64,000 bases of DNA from Plantactinospora sp. KBS50 (lineage in GTDB: Bacteria; Actinomycetota; Actinomycetes; Mycobacteriales; Micromonosporaceae), in contig NZ_CP022961.1 of assembly GCF_002285795.1 (NCBI RefSeq), positions 1,798,001 to 1,862,000 on the forward strand, in the 5' to 3' direction. This document shows positions 1 to 8,613 of the stretch, piece by piece. Every line of letters starts with the position of its first letter. Position 1 is the first letter of the stretch. A model generated the notes under the pieces. It was given only the letters and a program-made list of their open reading frames with translations. It searched no databases and was not told the DNA's origin. Position numbers and translations under genes: made by a program.

Positions 1-222
1 GTGCCGGAACCGCGGGCCGAGGCGGCGCCGATGAGCGCCGCCCAGCGCCGGGTGGCGCTGCGCCGCCAGCTCAACACGCTCGTCGCGGCACACCACCACC
101 GGACCGGGCTGCCGCACGGGAAGATCCACGCGGAGCTGCGCCGGCTCTGTGGCGGCCCGCCCAGCGCACAGGCCACGATCGAGCAGCTTGAGGAGCGGAT
201 CGCGACCGTCCAGACGCTCTGA
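1..222 (+). CDS. C-terminal end of a probable DEAD/DEAH-box helicase (partial, cut by window edge)
   Basis: The frame is open from base 1 to a TGA at 222 and gives at most 73 residues. The GTG at base 1 and the ATG at base 31 are probably internal codons. The visible tail has a basic helical stretch followed by HRTGLPHGKIHAELRR, a Gly-Gly-Pro and a final acidic helix. I recall this tail at the C terminus of the large actinobacterial DEAD/DEAH-box helicases encoded upstream of the principal sigma factor gene, and the position next to sigA fits. No helicase motif lies inside the window, so the call rests on the tail and the neighbourhood. It converges with the small zinc-binding gene at 342-575. 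Confidence 0.5.
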   Translation: MPEPRAEAAPMSAAQRRVALRRQLNTLVAAHHHRTGLPHGKIHAELRRLCGGPPSAQATIEQLEERIATVQTL

Positions 223-289
223 TCCGGGCGACCGCCGCGGTCACCGGCCAACGTCCGATCCGGTGGGGAAAGGCACCGCGGGGAAAGCA

Positions 290-324
290 CCGGCCGGAGG
301 CACCCTGCGGATGCCCCCGGCCGG
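290..324. terminator. Hairpin between convergent genes
   Basis: Arms of 13 bases (290-302 and 312-324) pair with one mismatch around a 9-base loop. The hairpin lies about 70 bases past the helicase stop and 20 bases past the stop of the convergent DUF7455 gene, so it could end transcription from both sides. There is no T tract, which is usual in actinobacteria. Confidence 0.5.
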
Positions 325-341
325 CTATGTCGGATCGCTGG

Positions 342-575
342 TCAGTTCGCCATCATCTCGGCGCCTCGCCACGTGAATTCCGGGTCGGTCGCGAACCGTA
401 CGGTGATCTTGACAAGATCCTCCGCGTACTTGTTCGCGTGATGGCCACAGAACACCAGCTCGCCCCCGCCCGCCAGGGTGATACGGAGCTTGCCGGCAGC
501 GTTGCAGCGGTCGCACCGTTCATCGGCGGCTGGGGGAGCCACCGTTTCGGGCGGCGGCGTGAGGGTCGGGGTCAT
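342..575 (-). CDS. DUF7455-type small zinc-binding protein
   Basis: This is a 77-residue protein. The ATG at 575 is preferred because AGGAGGAAGG sits just upstream; the longer frame to 608 has no ribosome-binding site. After a Pro/Thr-rich start it carries CDRC, then CGHH about 27 residues later, a probable Cys/His metal site, and ends in a short hydrophobic/charged tail. Similar small proteins are encoded next to the principal sigma factor gene in many actinobacteria and are annotated DUF7455; their role is unknown. It lies 237 bases downstream of sigA on the same strand and is preceded by its own non-coding leader, so it may be transcribed separately. Confidence 0.75.
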   Translation of the reverse strand: MTPTLTPPPETVAPPAADERCDRCNAAGKLRITLAGGGELVFCGHHANKYAEDLVKITVRFATDPEFTWRGAEMMAN

Positions 576-812
576 CGCCTTCCTCCTCTGGTCGTCACCG
601 ATGAACACATTCCTTTGTTGCTCACCTATCGTGCAACACCCTTGTGGGGTGCGGCCTTCCCAGTGTGCCCGCGGGGGACCGAGGTCACACGTCGTACCGA
701 CAGTGTGCAGTGCACCCCGGGGGCCCCGTCAACGATCACGGCCAGGGAAACGGCCGATCACGTCGAGAACGCGTACGTCCGGTGACCTGGCCAACACGTC
801 TGGTTGATGGGA

Positions 813-2456
813 TTAGTCCAGGTAGTCGCGCAGTACCTGGGACCGCGACGGGTGGCGCAGCTTCGACATGGTCTTGGATTCGATCTGCCGGATCCGCTCG
901 CGCGTGACGCCGTACACCTGGCCGATCTCGTCGAGGGTGCGCGGCTGGCCGTCGGTCAGTCCGAACCGCAGCCGGACGACGCCCGCCTCCCGCTCGGACA
1001 GGGTCTGCAACACCTGCTGGAGCTGGTCCTGGAGCAGCGAGAACGACACCGCGTCCACCGCCACGACCGCCTCGGAGTCCTCGATGAAGTCGCCGAGCTG
1101 GCTGTCGCCCTCGTCGCCGATCGTCTGGTCGAGCGAAATGGGCTCCCGTGCGTACTGCTGGATCTCCAGTACCTTTTCCGGGGTGATGTCCATTTCCTTG
1201 GCCAGCTCCTCCGGCGTGGGCTCGCGGCCCAGGTCCTGAAGCAGCTCCCGCTGGATCCGGCCGAGCTTGTTGATCACCTCGACCATGTGTACCGGGATGC
1301 GGATGGTGCGTGCCTGGTCGGCCATGGCGCGGGTGATGGCCTGGCGGATCCACCAGGTGGCGTAGGTGGAGAACTTGTAGCCCTTGGTGTAGTCGAACTT
1401 CTCGACGGCGCGGATCAGGCCGAGGTTGCCCTCCTGGATCAGGTCGAGGAAGGCCATGCCGCGGCCGGTGTACCGCTTGGCCAGCGAGACCACCAGCCGC
1501 AGGTTGGCCTCCAGCAGGTGGTTCTTGGCCCGCTCGCCGTCCCGGGAGATCCACAACAGGTCCCGGACCATGTCCCGGACCATCTTCTCCTCGCCGTCCT
1601 CGGCGGCGCGCAGCCGTTCGGCCGCGTACAGGCCCGCCTCGATCCGCTTGGCGAGCTCCACCTCCTGCTCGGCGTTCAGCAGCGGGACCTTGCCGATCTG
1701 CTTGAGGTACGCCCGTACCGAGTCGGCCGAGGCGGTCAGCTCGGCGTCCCGGCGGGCCTGCTTGAGGGCCTCGGACTCCTCGTCGTCCCACTCGAAATCG
1801 TTGTCGGTGGCCGCGTCGGCGGCGTCGGCCTCGGCGGCCTGGGTCAGCTCGGCCGGCTCGTCGACGACCACATCCTCGATCTCGGCGGCCAACTCCTCGG
1901 GGTCCACCTCGCCCTCGCCGCCGGCCGGTGCCTCGCCGGGCTTGCCGCCCTTGGCGGTCTTGGCGGCGGCCTTGGTCGCCTTGGCGCCGGTCGCCTGCTT
2001 GGCCGGGCGGGCGGCCTTCGGCTTGGCGGCCGCCTCGGCGGTGGCCGTCACAGTCCCACCGGCGGTCCCGTCGGCGGCGGCCGGAGCCGCCCGGCGGGCC
2101 GCCGTCTTGCGGGCCGCCGCCGGGGCCTCCTCGGCCGCCGGCGCCTGCTTGGGCGCCGGGGCGGGCGGTGCCGCCTTCTTGGTGGCCTTGGCGGTGGTCA
2201 CCCGGGAGGCCGGGGTGGCCGAGCGCGCCGCCGCGACCTTGCGGCGGGTGCTCGCCGATCCGTCGACCACCACCGTCACGCCCGCCTCGGAGAGGGCGCG
2301 CAGGATCTTCTTGGCCTGGGCCGGGGTCACCTCGGCGGACTCGACGCTGCGCGCCAGCTCGGCCGAGGTGAGCTGGCCGCCGGCGTTCTGCGCGTGGGCG
2401 ATCAGGGTGTCGGTGAGTGAGCGGACGTCGGCGCCGGTCTGGCGTGGATCTGTCAC
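813..2456 (-). CDS. sigA: Principal RNA polymerase sigma factor SigA/HrdB (sigma-70 group 1)
   Basis: This 547-residue housekeeping sigma factor recruits core RNA polymerase to -10/-35 promoters. The GTG at 2456, preceded by GGGAAGG, gives the usual actinobacterial start (TDPRQTG). A region 1.1-like helical domain spans about residues 5-65. It is followed by a long Ala/Lys/Pro linker (about 65-170), an acidic stretch, region 1.2 ([11 protein letters not shown]), and region 2 with [12 protein letters not shown], the [10 protein letters not shown] segment and the 2.4 helix [13 protein letters not shown]. Region 4.2 carries the helix-turn-helix ([12 protein letters not shown]) and the C terminus is LRDYLD. 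The low-complexity linker is typical of actinobacterial HrdB. The gene is divergent from suhB across 292 bases that hold an inverted repeat at 2643-2669. Confidence 0.97.
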   Translation of the reverse strand: MTDPRQTGADVRSLTDTLIAHAQNAGGQLTSAELARSVESAEVTPAQAKKILRALSEAGVTVVVDGSASTRRKVAAARSATPASRVTTAKATKKAAPPAPAPKQAPAAEEAPAAARKTAARRAAPAAADGTAGGTVTATAEAAAKPKAARPAKQATGAKATKAAAKTAKGGKPGEAPAGGEGEVDPEELAAEIEDVVVDEPAELTQAAEADAADAATDNDFEWDDEESEALKQARRDAELTASADSVRAYLKQIGKVPLLNAEQEVELAKRIEAGLYAAERLRAAEDGEEKMVRDMVRDLLWISRDGERAKNHLLEANLRLVVSLAKRYTGRGMAFLDLIQEGNLGLIRAVEKFDYTKGYKFSTYATWWIRQAITRAMADQARTIRIPVHMVEVINKLGRIQRELLQDLGREPTPEELAKEMDITPEKVLEIQQYAREPISLDQTIGDEGDSQLGDFIEDSEAVVAVDAVSFSLLQDQLQQVLQTLSEREAGVVRLRFGLTDGQPRTLDEIGQVYGVTRERIRQIESKTMSKLRHPSRSQVLRDYLD

Positions 2457-2597
2457 GAATGACCTTCCCGAGGCGGTAACGAGCACGGCCGGGTCCGGCC
2501 AGCACAGCGCGGCGACCGAGTCTGGCCGATGTGGTTGAGTCGCCCGCGCGGCCCGTACCGTCCGGCGTGACGATTCGTGGCGCGTGGGTAGGGGTGA

Positions 2598-2603
2598 ATT
2601 GTA
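2598..2603 (-). promoter_or_regulatory. Possible -10 box for sigA
   Basis: On the minus strand TACAAT occurs about 140 bases upstream of the sigA start. It is one of the few near-consensus -10 hexamers in this GC-rich gap. No convincing -35 is present 16-18 bases upstream (CGGCAA is the best), so the assignment is weak. Confidence 0.3.
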
Positions 2604-2642
2604 ACGCCGTCCCCGGGCGTATTGCCGAGCCGCACGCCGCAA

Positions 2643-2669
2643 CGATGACCACGGGAGGTGTGGTCATCG
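2643..2669. promoter_or_regulatory. Perfect 10-bp inverted repeat in the sigA/suhB divergent region
   Basis: CGATGACCAC (2643-2652) and GTGGTCATCG (2660-2669) are exact inverted repeats around a 7-base spacer, followed on the plus strand by GAAAAATG. The spacing between half-site centres is about 17 bases, suiting a dimeric repressor. It lies 80 bases upstream of the suhB start and about 190 upstream of sigA. Confidence 0.45.
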
Positions 2670-2748
2670 GAAAAATGTGGAGTTTGCAAGGATGCTACCC
2701 GGCGCCGGTGCGACGCGCCGGACGCGAACGGACGTGAGAGGGGAACAT

Positions 2749-3627
2749 ATGCCGGACGGGCGACCCACTCCGCAGGAACTCCTGGAGATCGCCGTGACCG
2801 TGGCCCGGCAGGCGGCCGCGACCGCGCGCCGGATGCGGGCCGAGGGGGTGGCCGAGGTGGCCACCAAGAGCACGGCCACCGATGTCGTGACGGCGGCCGA
2901 CCGCGCGGTGGAGCGGCAGGTGGTCGAGTCGATCCGCCGGCTCCGGCCGCGGGACCGGGTGCTCGGCGAGGAGTTCGGGCCGGCCGGCGGCGGCGAGGCG
3001 CCGGCGGCCGGTGAGGAGCCGACCGGGGGTGGCAGGCCCGCGGCGGCGCCGGCGGGCGGGCCGGGCGCCGTGCGGTGGATCGTGGACCCCATCGACGGCA
3101 CGGTCAACTACCTGTACGGCCTGCCGCACTACGCCGTCTCGCTGGCCGCCGAGGTGGACGGCGAGGTGGTCGCCGGGGTGGTCCGCAACGCGGCCACCGA
3201 GGACGAGTGGACCGCCACACGCGGCGGCGGCGCGTACCGGGCCGGCCGGCGGCTGCGCGGCTCGACGGAGACCGATCTGGCGCAGAGCCTGGTGGCCACC
3301 GGCTTCGGGTACGACCCGGTGCGCCGGGCGCACCAGGGCCGGGTGCTGGCCCGGTTGATCGACCAGGTGCGGGACATCCGGCGGTTCGGCGCCGCCGCCC
3401 TCGACCTCTGCCTGGCCGCCGAGGGAATGGTCGACGCGTACTTCGAGCGGGGGTTGCAGCCGTGGGACCTGGCCGCGGGCGGCCTGGTGGCCCGCGAGGC
3501 GGGGCTGCGGGTGGCCGGCCTGTCCGGTGCGCCGGCCGGGCCGGACCTGGTGATCGCGGCGCCGCCGGCGATCTTCAAGCCGCTGCACGACCGGCTGGTC
3601 CGGCTCGACGCCGCCGGCGGTCCCTGA
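2749..3627 (+). CDS. suhB: Inositol monophosphatase-family phosphatase (SuhB-like)
   Basis: This 292-residue, Mg-dependent sugar-phosphate phosphatase probably hydrolyses inositol-1-phosphate or a related substrate in the cytosol. The start at 2749 is chosen because GAGAGGGGA precedes it. The family motifs are all visible: GEE (about residue 73), DPIDGT (about 117-122) for metal binding, and WDLAAG near residue 245. A Gly/Ala/Pro-rich insertion of about 30 residues lies between the GEE and DPIDGT motifs, which is longer than in most family members. In actinobacteria inositol phosphatases feed phosphatidylinositol and mycothiol, but substrate cannot be fixed from sequence. The stop codon is embedded in a 20-bp tandem repeat (3613-3692). 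Confidence 0.88.
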   Translation: MPDGRPTPQELLEIAVTVARQAAATARRMRAEGVAEVATKSTATDVVTAADRAVERQVVESIRRLRPRDRVLGEEFGPAGGGEAPAAGEEPTGGGRPAAAPAGGPGAVRWIVDPIDGTVNYLYGLPHYAVSLAAEVDGEVVAGVVRNAATEDEWTATRGGGAYRAGRRLRGSTETDLAQSLVATGFGYDPVRRAHQGRVLARLIDQVRDIRRFGAAALDLCLAAEGMVDAYFERGLQPWDLAAGGLVAREAGLRVAGLSGAPAGPDLVIAAPPAIFKPLHDRLVRLDAAGGP

Positions 3628-3692
3628 CGAGCGCCGGCGGCCCCTGACGAGCGCCGGCGGCCCCTGACGAGCGCCGACGGTCCGTGACGAGC
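3613..3692. repeat. Four 20-bp tandem repeats spanning the suhB stop codon
   Basis: The unit GCCGGCGGYCCCTGACGAGC runs head to tail at 3613, 3633, 3653 and 3673. The first copy includes the suhB TGA, so each extra copy adds another in-register TGA downstream. The last copy has two or three substitutions. It looks like slippage-type expansion of the gene end. Confidence 0.85.
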
Positions 3693-3726
3693 GTCGGCGC
3701 GGTCTCGTGCCGGCCGTGCGGTGCGG

Positions 3727-4257
3727 TCAGCCGTTGCCGAGGCAGGTGCCGGGCGGCAGGGACGGGGCGCCCAGCGCCGCGACCGCCTGGTTGACCTCCG
3801 TGGTCGTGGCGAGCTGCTGGAACCGCTCCCCGATGACCACGTCCACGACCGCGTCCTTACGGTCGCGGTCGAACTCCGTGTCCGCCTCGTCCAGGAAATA
3901 GGCCCGCAGCAGGTGGGCCGAGCCCAGCCCCTTGGGCCCGTAGCGCAGCACCGCGACCCCTTCGATCTTCTTGTGCAGCGGGTCGTTCGCCTTCTTCGCC
4001 ACCTGGAACTTCCGGTTGGCGAAGTCGGTGCCGACGATTTCCGCGAGCCCGGCCGTCTGCGTGCCGTTGTAGACGTTGATCTTGACGTCCTTGTTGTCGG
4101 GCAGCTCGACGTTCGCGGGGACCTCGCCGTCCTGGCAGCCGGTGGCCAGGCTCTGGCCGGCCTGTGTGTCCCGGACCAACGCGACGACGACGAAGATGAG
4201 AGCGAGGATCATCAGTGCCCCCACCACGACGAGTGCCCGCACCCGCGCAAAGCTCAT
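3727..4257 (-). CDS. Membrane-anchored LytR C-terminal-domain protein
   Basis: This 176-residue protein has a single N-terminal membrane segment (about residues 8-29, very hydrophobic after MSFARVRA), an exposed Cys near residue 40, and a C-terminal LytR_C-like domain. The domain shows the hallmark VYNGTQTAGLA and YGPKGLGSAHLL segments. LytR_C domains occur alone or behind LCP phosphotransferases and are linked to cell-wall assembly; the isolated domain has no known catalysis. The start at 4257 follows GGGGAG. A promoter-like CGGACA-N17-GATACT lies about 60 bases upstream. The gene converges on suhB. Confidence 0.8.
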   Translation of the reverse strand: MSFARVRALVVVGALMILALIFVVVALVRDTQAGQSLATGCQDGEVPANVELPDNKDVKINVYNGTQTAGLAEIVGTDFANRKFQVAKKANDPLHKKIEGVAVLRYGPKGLGSAHLLRAYFLDEADTEFDRDRKDAVVDVVIGERFQQLATTTEVNQAVAALGAPSLPPGTCLGNG

Positions 4258-4669
4258 CCGGTTGGCTCCCCGTCCTTGTCGGTGACGTTCGCCGGCGCGT
4301 CGCGGCGACCGGCAATCGAGTATCCCGCTGAGGTTATCGGTTGTCCGGCGGAGCCAGGAACCCGCGTCCGATGCGGCGCGGCACCGTTGATCCTTCCGCT
4401 GACGCACCTATCTTCGTGTCGCCTGAGTCACATTGGGAACAACTTCCCGCGCTCGGGCGTACATGGATGCGACGAGAGCGGTATACATGCCTCGCCCACA
4501 GGGGGGTAAGGTACCGCGCTCGCCCGGGGTCTCTCTTCGTGGCCATCGCGGCCCGGCTCGTGCGCCGGACCGCGATCGGTCGAAAAGGTGACCGGTCAGC
4601 GGGAACCGAAACACCGTCGTCCGGCGTTACAACCGGCAACGACTATATCGACATGGGAGAGTGAAACCG
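4258..4669. other. 412-base divergent intergenic region
   Basis: No gene is seen between the LytR_C and DUF4193 starts. The left side carries the promoter-like pair described separately for the LytR_C gene. The rest is less GC-rich than its surroundings, with several short AT-containing stretches such as GGTATACAT near 4480, but no -35 partner that I would defend. The only inverted repeats are 5-base arms. The region is long for this compact genome and probably holds the DUF4193 promoter and leader. Confidence 0.5.
4319..4347 (-). promoter_or_regulatory. Candidate sigma-70-type promoter for the LytR_C gene
   Basis: On the minus strand CGGACA (4347-4342) and GATACT (4324-4319) are separated by 17 bases, each matching 4 of 6 consensus positions. 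Transcription would begin near 4311 and give a leader of about 55 bases. Confidence 0.4.
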
Positions 4670-4966
4670 ATGGCCACCGACTACGACGCTCCGCGTCGAG
4701 ACGAGGTCGATCTGGGCGAGGACAGCCTGGAGGAGCTCAAGGCCCGGCGGGTCGACTCACAGTCGGGCGCCGTTGACGTCGATGAGGCGGAGGTCGCCGA
4801 GAGCTTCGAACTGCCCGGCGCCGACCTGGCCGACGAGGAACTGACCGTCAAGGTGCTGCCGATGCAGCAGGACGAGTTCCGCTGTGCCCGCTGCTTCCTC
4901 GTGCACCACCGCAGCCAGTTGGCGACCCAACGGAACGGGGACCTGATCTGCCGCGAGTGCGTCTAG
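4670..4966 (+). CDS. DUF4193 family protein
   Basis: This is a 98-residue acidic protein found across actinobacteria, with no established function. The ATG at 4670 is preceded by GGGAGAG. The first 60 residues are rich in Asp/Glu. The C terminus forms a compact zinc ribbon, with CARC at about residues 73-76 and CREC at 94-97 as the last residues but one. The acidic arm plus ribbon resembles small RNA-polymerase-associated actinobacterial proteins such as RbpA, but I see no specific homology. A perfect hairpin 29 bases past the stop suggests a single-gene unit. Confidence 0.85.
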   Translation: MATDYDAPRRDEVDLGEDSLEELKARRVDSQSGAVDVDEAEVAESFELPGADLADEELTVKVLPMQQDEFRCARCFLVHHRSQLATQRNGDLICRECV

Positions 4967-4995
4967 GTTCTCGCGGCAACGGGCCGCGGGTGACC

Positions 4996-5024
4996 GGCGA
5001 CCGGCAGCAGACCTGCCGGTCGCC
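4996..5024 (+). terminator. Hairpin after the DUF4193 gene
   Basis: GGCGACCGGCAG (4996-5007) and CTGCCGGTCGCC (5013-5024) pair perfectly over 12 bases with a 5-base loop, 29 bases beyond the stop codon. There is no T tract. Confidence 0.65.
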
Positions 5025-5170
5025 GAGTGGGCCGGACCTGTGCGCGTACCGGATCGCCCGGGGACGGGCGCTCGGCGTGCGGCCGGCCGGGGCATCTGCT
5101 TGACTCGACCCCGGCGGAGCGCGACCTTCCGGGGGAGCACGGCGGGGACGCGCAGGCGCGCATCAAGGAG

Positions 5171-5276
5171 CCGGCATGAGCGAGCGCAGCGAGCGAATCA
5201 TCCAGTACGGGGCGAAGGAGCCTCATGCCGGTACGCAGCGCAGCGGAGAACCGGCATGAGCGAGCGCAGCGAGCGA
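5171..5276 (+). repeat. 26-bp direct repeat that supplies two start codons, with a 27-codon leader ORF
   Basis: CCGGCATGAGCGAGCGCAGC plus GAGCGA occurs exactly at 5171-5196 and again at 5251-5276. Each copy supplies an ATG followed by Ser-Glu-Arg-Ser-Glu-Arg. The first ATG (5176) opens a 27-residue ORF ending at 5259. Its stop overlaps the second ATG (5256) as ATGA, an arrangement that permits translational coupling. This may be a dispersed repeat that has donated a start region to the gene at 5256. Confidence 0.7.
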
Positions 5277-6098
5277 CCGGACGAGCCGGCGTCGATTCCC
5301 GGAGCACCGACCCCGGGGTCCGAGGTGGTCCAGCTCGACGACGAACTGGGCGAGACCGTCGCGGCCCTCACCGCCGACGACGTCGATCCGGGCCAGCGGC
5401 GCCGGCTGCTGGGCCGGATGGTCGAGCAGATCCGGGTACGCCGGGTGGGCGACCTGTTCCGGCCGCGGGCGGCGATCCGCTGGATCACCGAGGCGGTCAG
5501 CGACATCGCGCCGCACATTCCGGTCCGCGACCGGGCCACCCTGCGCCGGCACTTTCCGGGGCTGGACGACGATGCGCTGGCCGACCGGCTGATCCGGAAC
5601 GCGGCGCGGGCGACCGCCGGCGTGGGCGCGGCCGGTGGTGGCGTCGCCGCCGTCGAGTGGGCGGTCGCCCCGACCCTGCTCTCCGCCCCCGTGCTGCTGG
5701 CCGCCGAGACGGTGGCCGTGGTGGCCGTCGAGCTGAAGCTGATCGGCGAACTGCACGAGGTGTACGGGGTGCCCGTGCCGGGCGTCGGCACGCAGCGCGC
5801 GATGGGCCTCGTCCAGTCCTGGTCCAGCCAGCGCGGCATCAACCCGATGGTCCCGGGCGTGGGCGTGGGCGCCGTGCTGGGCACCGCGGCCCGCCGGGAG
5901 CTGCGGGATCGGCTGCTGCGGCGGTTCGGCCGCAACCTGACCACCCTCGGGCCGTTCCTCAGCGGAGCGGCGGTGGCCGGCTACCTCAACCGGCGGGTGA
6001 CCCGGGGACTGGGCGAGCGGGTCTGTGTCGACCTGCGCCAGCGCCGGCTGGACGGGCCGCCGGAGCGGCCGGCGATCGAGGGCCCCGGCGAACCGTGA
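5256..6098 (+). CDS. Membrane-associated protein of unknown function, possibly EcsC-like
   Basis: This 280-residue protein starts at the second copy of the 26-bp repeat. After an acidic N-terminal third it has a Gly/Ala-rich helix (about residues 125-150), then a hydrophobic pair of segments leading to VELKLIGELHEVYG. It ends with another glycine-rich membrane-type region (GPFLSGAAVAGYLN). The alternation of glycine-rich hydrophobic helices and HEVYG-type turns is reminiscent of EcsC-family proteins, but I could not confirm that. It is encoded alone between DUF4193 and the convergent DUF3093 gene. Confidence 0.6.
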   Translation: MSERSERPDEPASIPGAPTPGSEVVQLDDELGETVAALTADDVDPGQRRRLLGRMVEQIRVRRVGDLFRPRAAIRWITEAVSDIAPHIPVRDRATLRRHFPGLDDDALADRLIRNAARATAGVGAAGGGVAAVEWAVAPTLLSAPVLLAAETVAVVAVELKLIGELHEVYGVPVPGVGTQRAMGLVQSWSSQRGINPMVPGVGVGAVLGTAARRELRDRLLRRFGRNLTTLGPFLSGAAVAGYLNRRVTRGLGERVCVDLRQRRLDGPPERPAIEGPGEP

Positions 6099-6125
6099 TC
6101 CCGCGGCCGCCCGTCGGCGCGGCCG

Positions 6126-6608
6126 TCAGCCCCGGGCGGACAGGACGGCGGCGGCCAGTTCGACCGGATGCCGCGAGCTGACCACCCAGTACGGGGTCGG
6201 GTCGTCCGGGTCGGCCAGGACCACCTGAACGGCGCCACCGACCCAGGGCCGCTGCACCACGAAGGCCAACGGGTCGGACCCCACCCCGAGGACCTCGCGC
6301 CGACCGGCGGCGTCCAGCGGTATCGCGTCGGCGACGTACCGGACCGGCAGCCGGGCGTCGTCGACGGCGAGGATCCCGTCGGCCACCGCGATCCGGATCC
6401 GGCCCAGCCACCACAGGGCCACGGCCGCCAGCGGCGGCAGGACGGCGAACGGCAGCCACGCCCGTACGCCGCCGGCGCCGAGCCAGATCTCCGCGGCCAG
6501 CAGCCCGGTCAGCCCCGCCGCGGCCAGCCACAGCCACCAGGGCAGCGCGAGGCGCTCGGCGTAACCGTTGTCGGGTCGGACGGCGGGGGACGGGTGTGCG
6601 GCAGCCAC
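6126..6608 (-). CDS. DUF3093 family membrane protein
   Basis: This 160-residue protein has two adjacent transmembrane helices near residues 22-65 ([20 protein letters not shown] and a following Pro-containing helix). After them come DUF3093-type motifs including [10 protein letters not shown], and [10 protein letters not shown] near the C terminus. The GTG at 6608 is chosen because homologs begin just before the ERL-PWWLW segment; no strong Shine-Dalgarno is evident. DUF3093 genes are regularly found divergent from dut in actinobacteria, as here. Function unknown. Confidence 0.8.
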   Translation of the reverse strand: MAAAHPSPAVRPDNGYAERLALPWWLWLAAAGLTGLLAAEIWLGAGGVRAWLPFAVLPPLAAVALWWLGRIRIAVADGILAVDDARLPVRYVADAIPLDAAGRREVLGVGSDPLAFVVQRPWVGGAVQVVLADPDDPTPYWVVSSRHPVELAAAVLSARG

Positions 6609-6821
6609 GGACCCGAGCGTACGGGCTGGACCGGGCCGCGCCGGCCGGACGCCCCCGCAGGGCTGGCCGGGCGTCGCCGCAGGGCTGGCCGGGCGTCGCC
6701 GTGCCGGGCCGGCCGGGTGTGGCCGGGCCGCCCCGGATCGACGCAGCCACATCGGAGGGTTCGGCGCGGCGACGGCGGGCCGACCGGGCAGGATGGGGGC
6801 ACGTCGAGGGAAGAGGGAAGC

Positions 6822-7331
6822 GTGAGCGAGTTCGTGCCGGTGGCCGTCCAGCGGATCGATCCGGAGCTGCCGCTGCCCGCGTACGCCCATCCGGGCGATG
6901 CCGGTGCGGACCTGGTGGCGGCCCGGGAGGTGGAGATCCCGCCCGGCGGCCGGGAACTCGTCCCGACCGGCGTGGCGATCGCCGTGCCGGACGGCTACGT
7001 GGGGCTGGTGCATCCCCGCTCCGGACTCGCGACCCGGCTGGGCGTGACGGTCCTCAACGCGCCCGGTACGGTCGACGCCGGCTATCGCGGCGAGATCATG
7101 GTGAACCTGGTGAACCACGACGCGTCGAGCCCCGCGCGGATCCTCCGGGGTGACCGGATCGCGCAGCTCGTCGTACAGCGGGTGGAGCGCGCCCGGTTCC
7201 ACGTCGTCGACGAGCTGCCGCCGTCCCTGCGGGGTACCGGCGGCCACGGGTCGACCGGCGGGCACGCCAGCCTGGTCGGCCAGCACGAGGCGAGGCACGA
7301 CAGGGAAGAAACGAGGGGTGGCGCACGATGA
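6822..7331 (+). CDS. dut: dUTP diphosphatase (dUTPase)
   Basis: This 169-residue trimeric dUTPase hydrolyses dUTP to dUMP and pyrophosphate, keeping uracil out of DNA and feeding thymidylate synthesis. The five conserved motifs are present: [34 protein letters not shown] and a C-terminal [11 protein letters not shown]-loop-like tail. The GTG start at 6822 follows AGAGGGAAG. The C terminus extends about 25 residues past the usual end. The stop overlaps the next start as ATGA, so DUF3710 is likely translationally coupled. Confidence 0.95.
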   Translation: MSEFVPVAVQRIDPELPLPAYAHPGDAGADLVAAREVEIPPGGRELVPTGVAIAVPDGYVGLVHPRSGLATRLGVTVLNAPGTVDAGYRGEIMVNLVNHDASSPARILRGDRIAQLVVQRVERARFHVVDELPPSLRGTGGHGSTGGHASLVGQHEARHDREETRGGAR

Positions 7332-8046
7332 TCTTTTCGAAGGGGCGGGGTTCCGGCCGCCACGTGCGCGGGGACGGGCCGGCGGCCGAGTCCGCCGAGC
7401 CGGCCGCCGAGCCGTCCCGCGGCCCGTACGACATCTCCGCGGCCCCGGCCGGGGTGCAGCGGCTGGACCTGGGCAGCCTGCAGATCCCGGCCATCCCGGA
7501 CGTGGAGGTGCGGGTGCAGGCGGACCCGGACGGCACCGTCCAGCAGGTGGTGCTGGTGCACGGCGAGAACGCGCTCCAGCTCGGGGCGTTCGCCGCGCCG
7601 CGCAGCGAGGGGATCTGGGACGAGGTTCGCGACGAGATCAAGACCTCGCTGCGCGGGCAGGGCGCGCAGACCTCCGAGCGCACCGGCGAGTTCGGGGTGG
7701 AGCTGCTCGCCCGGGTGAACACCCCGACGGGCCGGCGGAGCTGCGGTTCGTCGGCGTCGACGGGCCGCGGTGGATGGTCCGCGCGCTGTACCAGGGTGCC
7801 GCGGCGGGTGATCCGGAGGCGGTGGGTCCGCTTGGCGAGATCCTCCACGGCCTCGTGGTGGACCGCGGCCAGGACCCGCGGCCGGTACGCGAGGGGCTGC
7901 CGCTGCGGCTGCCGCCGGAGATCGCCGGCCAGGCCGCCGAATCCGACGCAGCCGAGCCGGGCACGCCGGATCGACCGGCCGGACCGGGGGCCGGGCAGCC
8001 CGCGCGGCGGGGAAACCCGTCGCCTCGGCCGCGGAACTCGGCCTGA
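7328..8046 (+). CDS. DUF3710 family protein, reading frame interrupted by a -1 shift
   Basis: The N-terminal part from the ATG at 7328 carries DUF3710 features ([20 protein letters not shown], then [17 protein letters not shown]). After LLARVNTP the family sequence ([24 protein letters not shown]) continues in the next frame, up to the TGA at 8046. One extra C in the C run at 7722-7725 would restore a 239-residue protein. The downstream half is highly family-like, so the gene is probably intact in the organism. DUF3710 is encoded after dut in many actinobacteria; its role is unknown. Confidence 0.85.
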
Positions 8047-8192
8047 GCGGGCGTTTGACCGCGGCGGTCCCGTCCCGCAGGCTGGTCCGCCCATGGCGGA
8101 CCCGGGGTGGTTGCGGCGTACCCTGGGGTAGGGTCCGCCGTGCCGGCGGCCCGGGCCGGGGCGCCGATCGGGGAGAGGGTGACGTCGAGGTC

Positions 8193-8573
8193 ATGGCGAC
8201 CGACGAGAGGCGCGTGTCGGTCCGCCGCTTGTTCCAGCGGCTGACCGCGAGCGAGGCCGAGATCGAGGCGCAGGAACTGCGCCGGGAGAGCGCGCGGGCC
8301 GGCGGCACCCCCGCCGGGGTGTGTCGGCGCGGCCAGGTCGTGTCGATCTCGGGACGGCTGCGCACCGTGGTCTACACCCCGCGGACCAACCTTCCCACGC
8401 TGGAGGCGGACCTGTACGACGGCACCGACGTGGTGACGCTGGTCTGGCTCGGTCGGCGGCACATTTCGGGCATCGAGCCCGGCCGGCAACTTGTCGCGCG
8501 GGGACGACTGGCGGTACGTGATGACCGTAAAGTCATCTACAACCCGTACTACGAGTTGGAGCCGCCACATTGA
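8193..8573 (+). CDS. OB-fold nucleic acid-binding protein
   Basis: This 126-residue protein starts at ATG 8193; GGGGAGAGGG lies a little far upstream and CGAGG is closer. After a helical N terminus (VSVRRLFQRLTAS) it has the beta-strand pattern of a single OB fold. That pattern includes GQVVSISGRLRTVVYTP, LEADLYDGTDVVTLVWLG, the turn RRHISGIEPG and VARGRLAV. This resembles the OB domain at the end of RecG-like or DnaE-like proteins, but as a stand-alone gene it has no assigned function. It is conserved in the dut-DUF3710-DUF3159 cluster. Confidence 0.8.
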   Translation: MATDERRVSVRRLFQRLTASEAEIEAQELRRESARAGGTPAGVCRRGQVVSISGRLRTVVYTPRTNLPTLEADLYDGTDVVTLVWLGRRHISGIEPGRQLVARGRLAVRDDRKVIYNPYYELEPPH

Positions 8574-8613
8574 CGCCGGACGACCCCCGGCCGAGCCGCG
8601 AACGGATGATCCG

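Noticed and set aside
7722-7725. Programmed ribosomal frameshifting as the cause of the broken frames
   Set aside because: There is no slippery heptamer with a following conserved structure, five unrelated genes share the same G4/C4 signature, and families are normally encoded in one frame.
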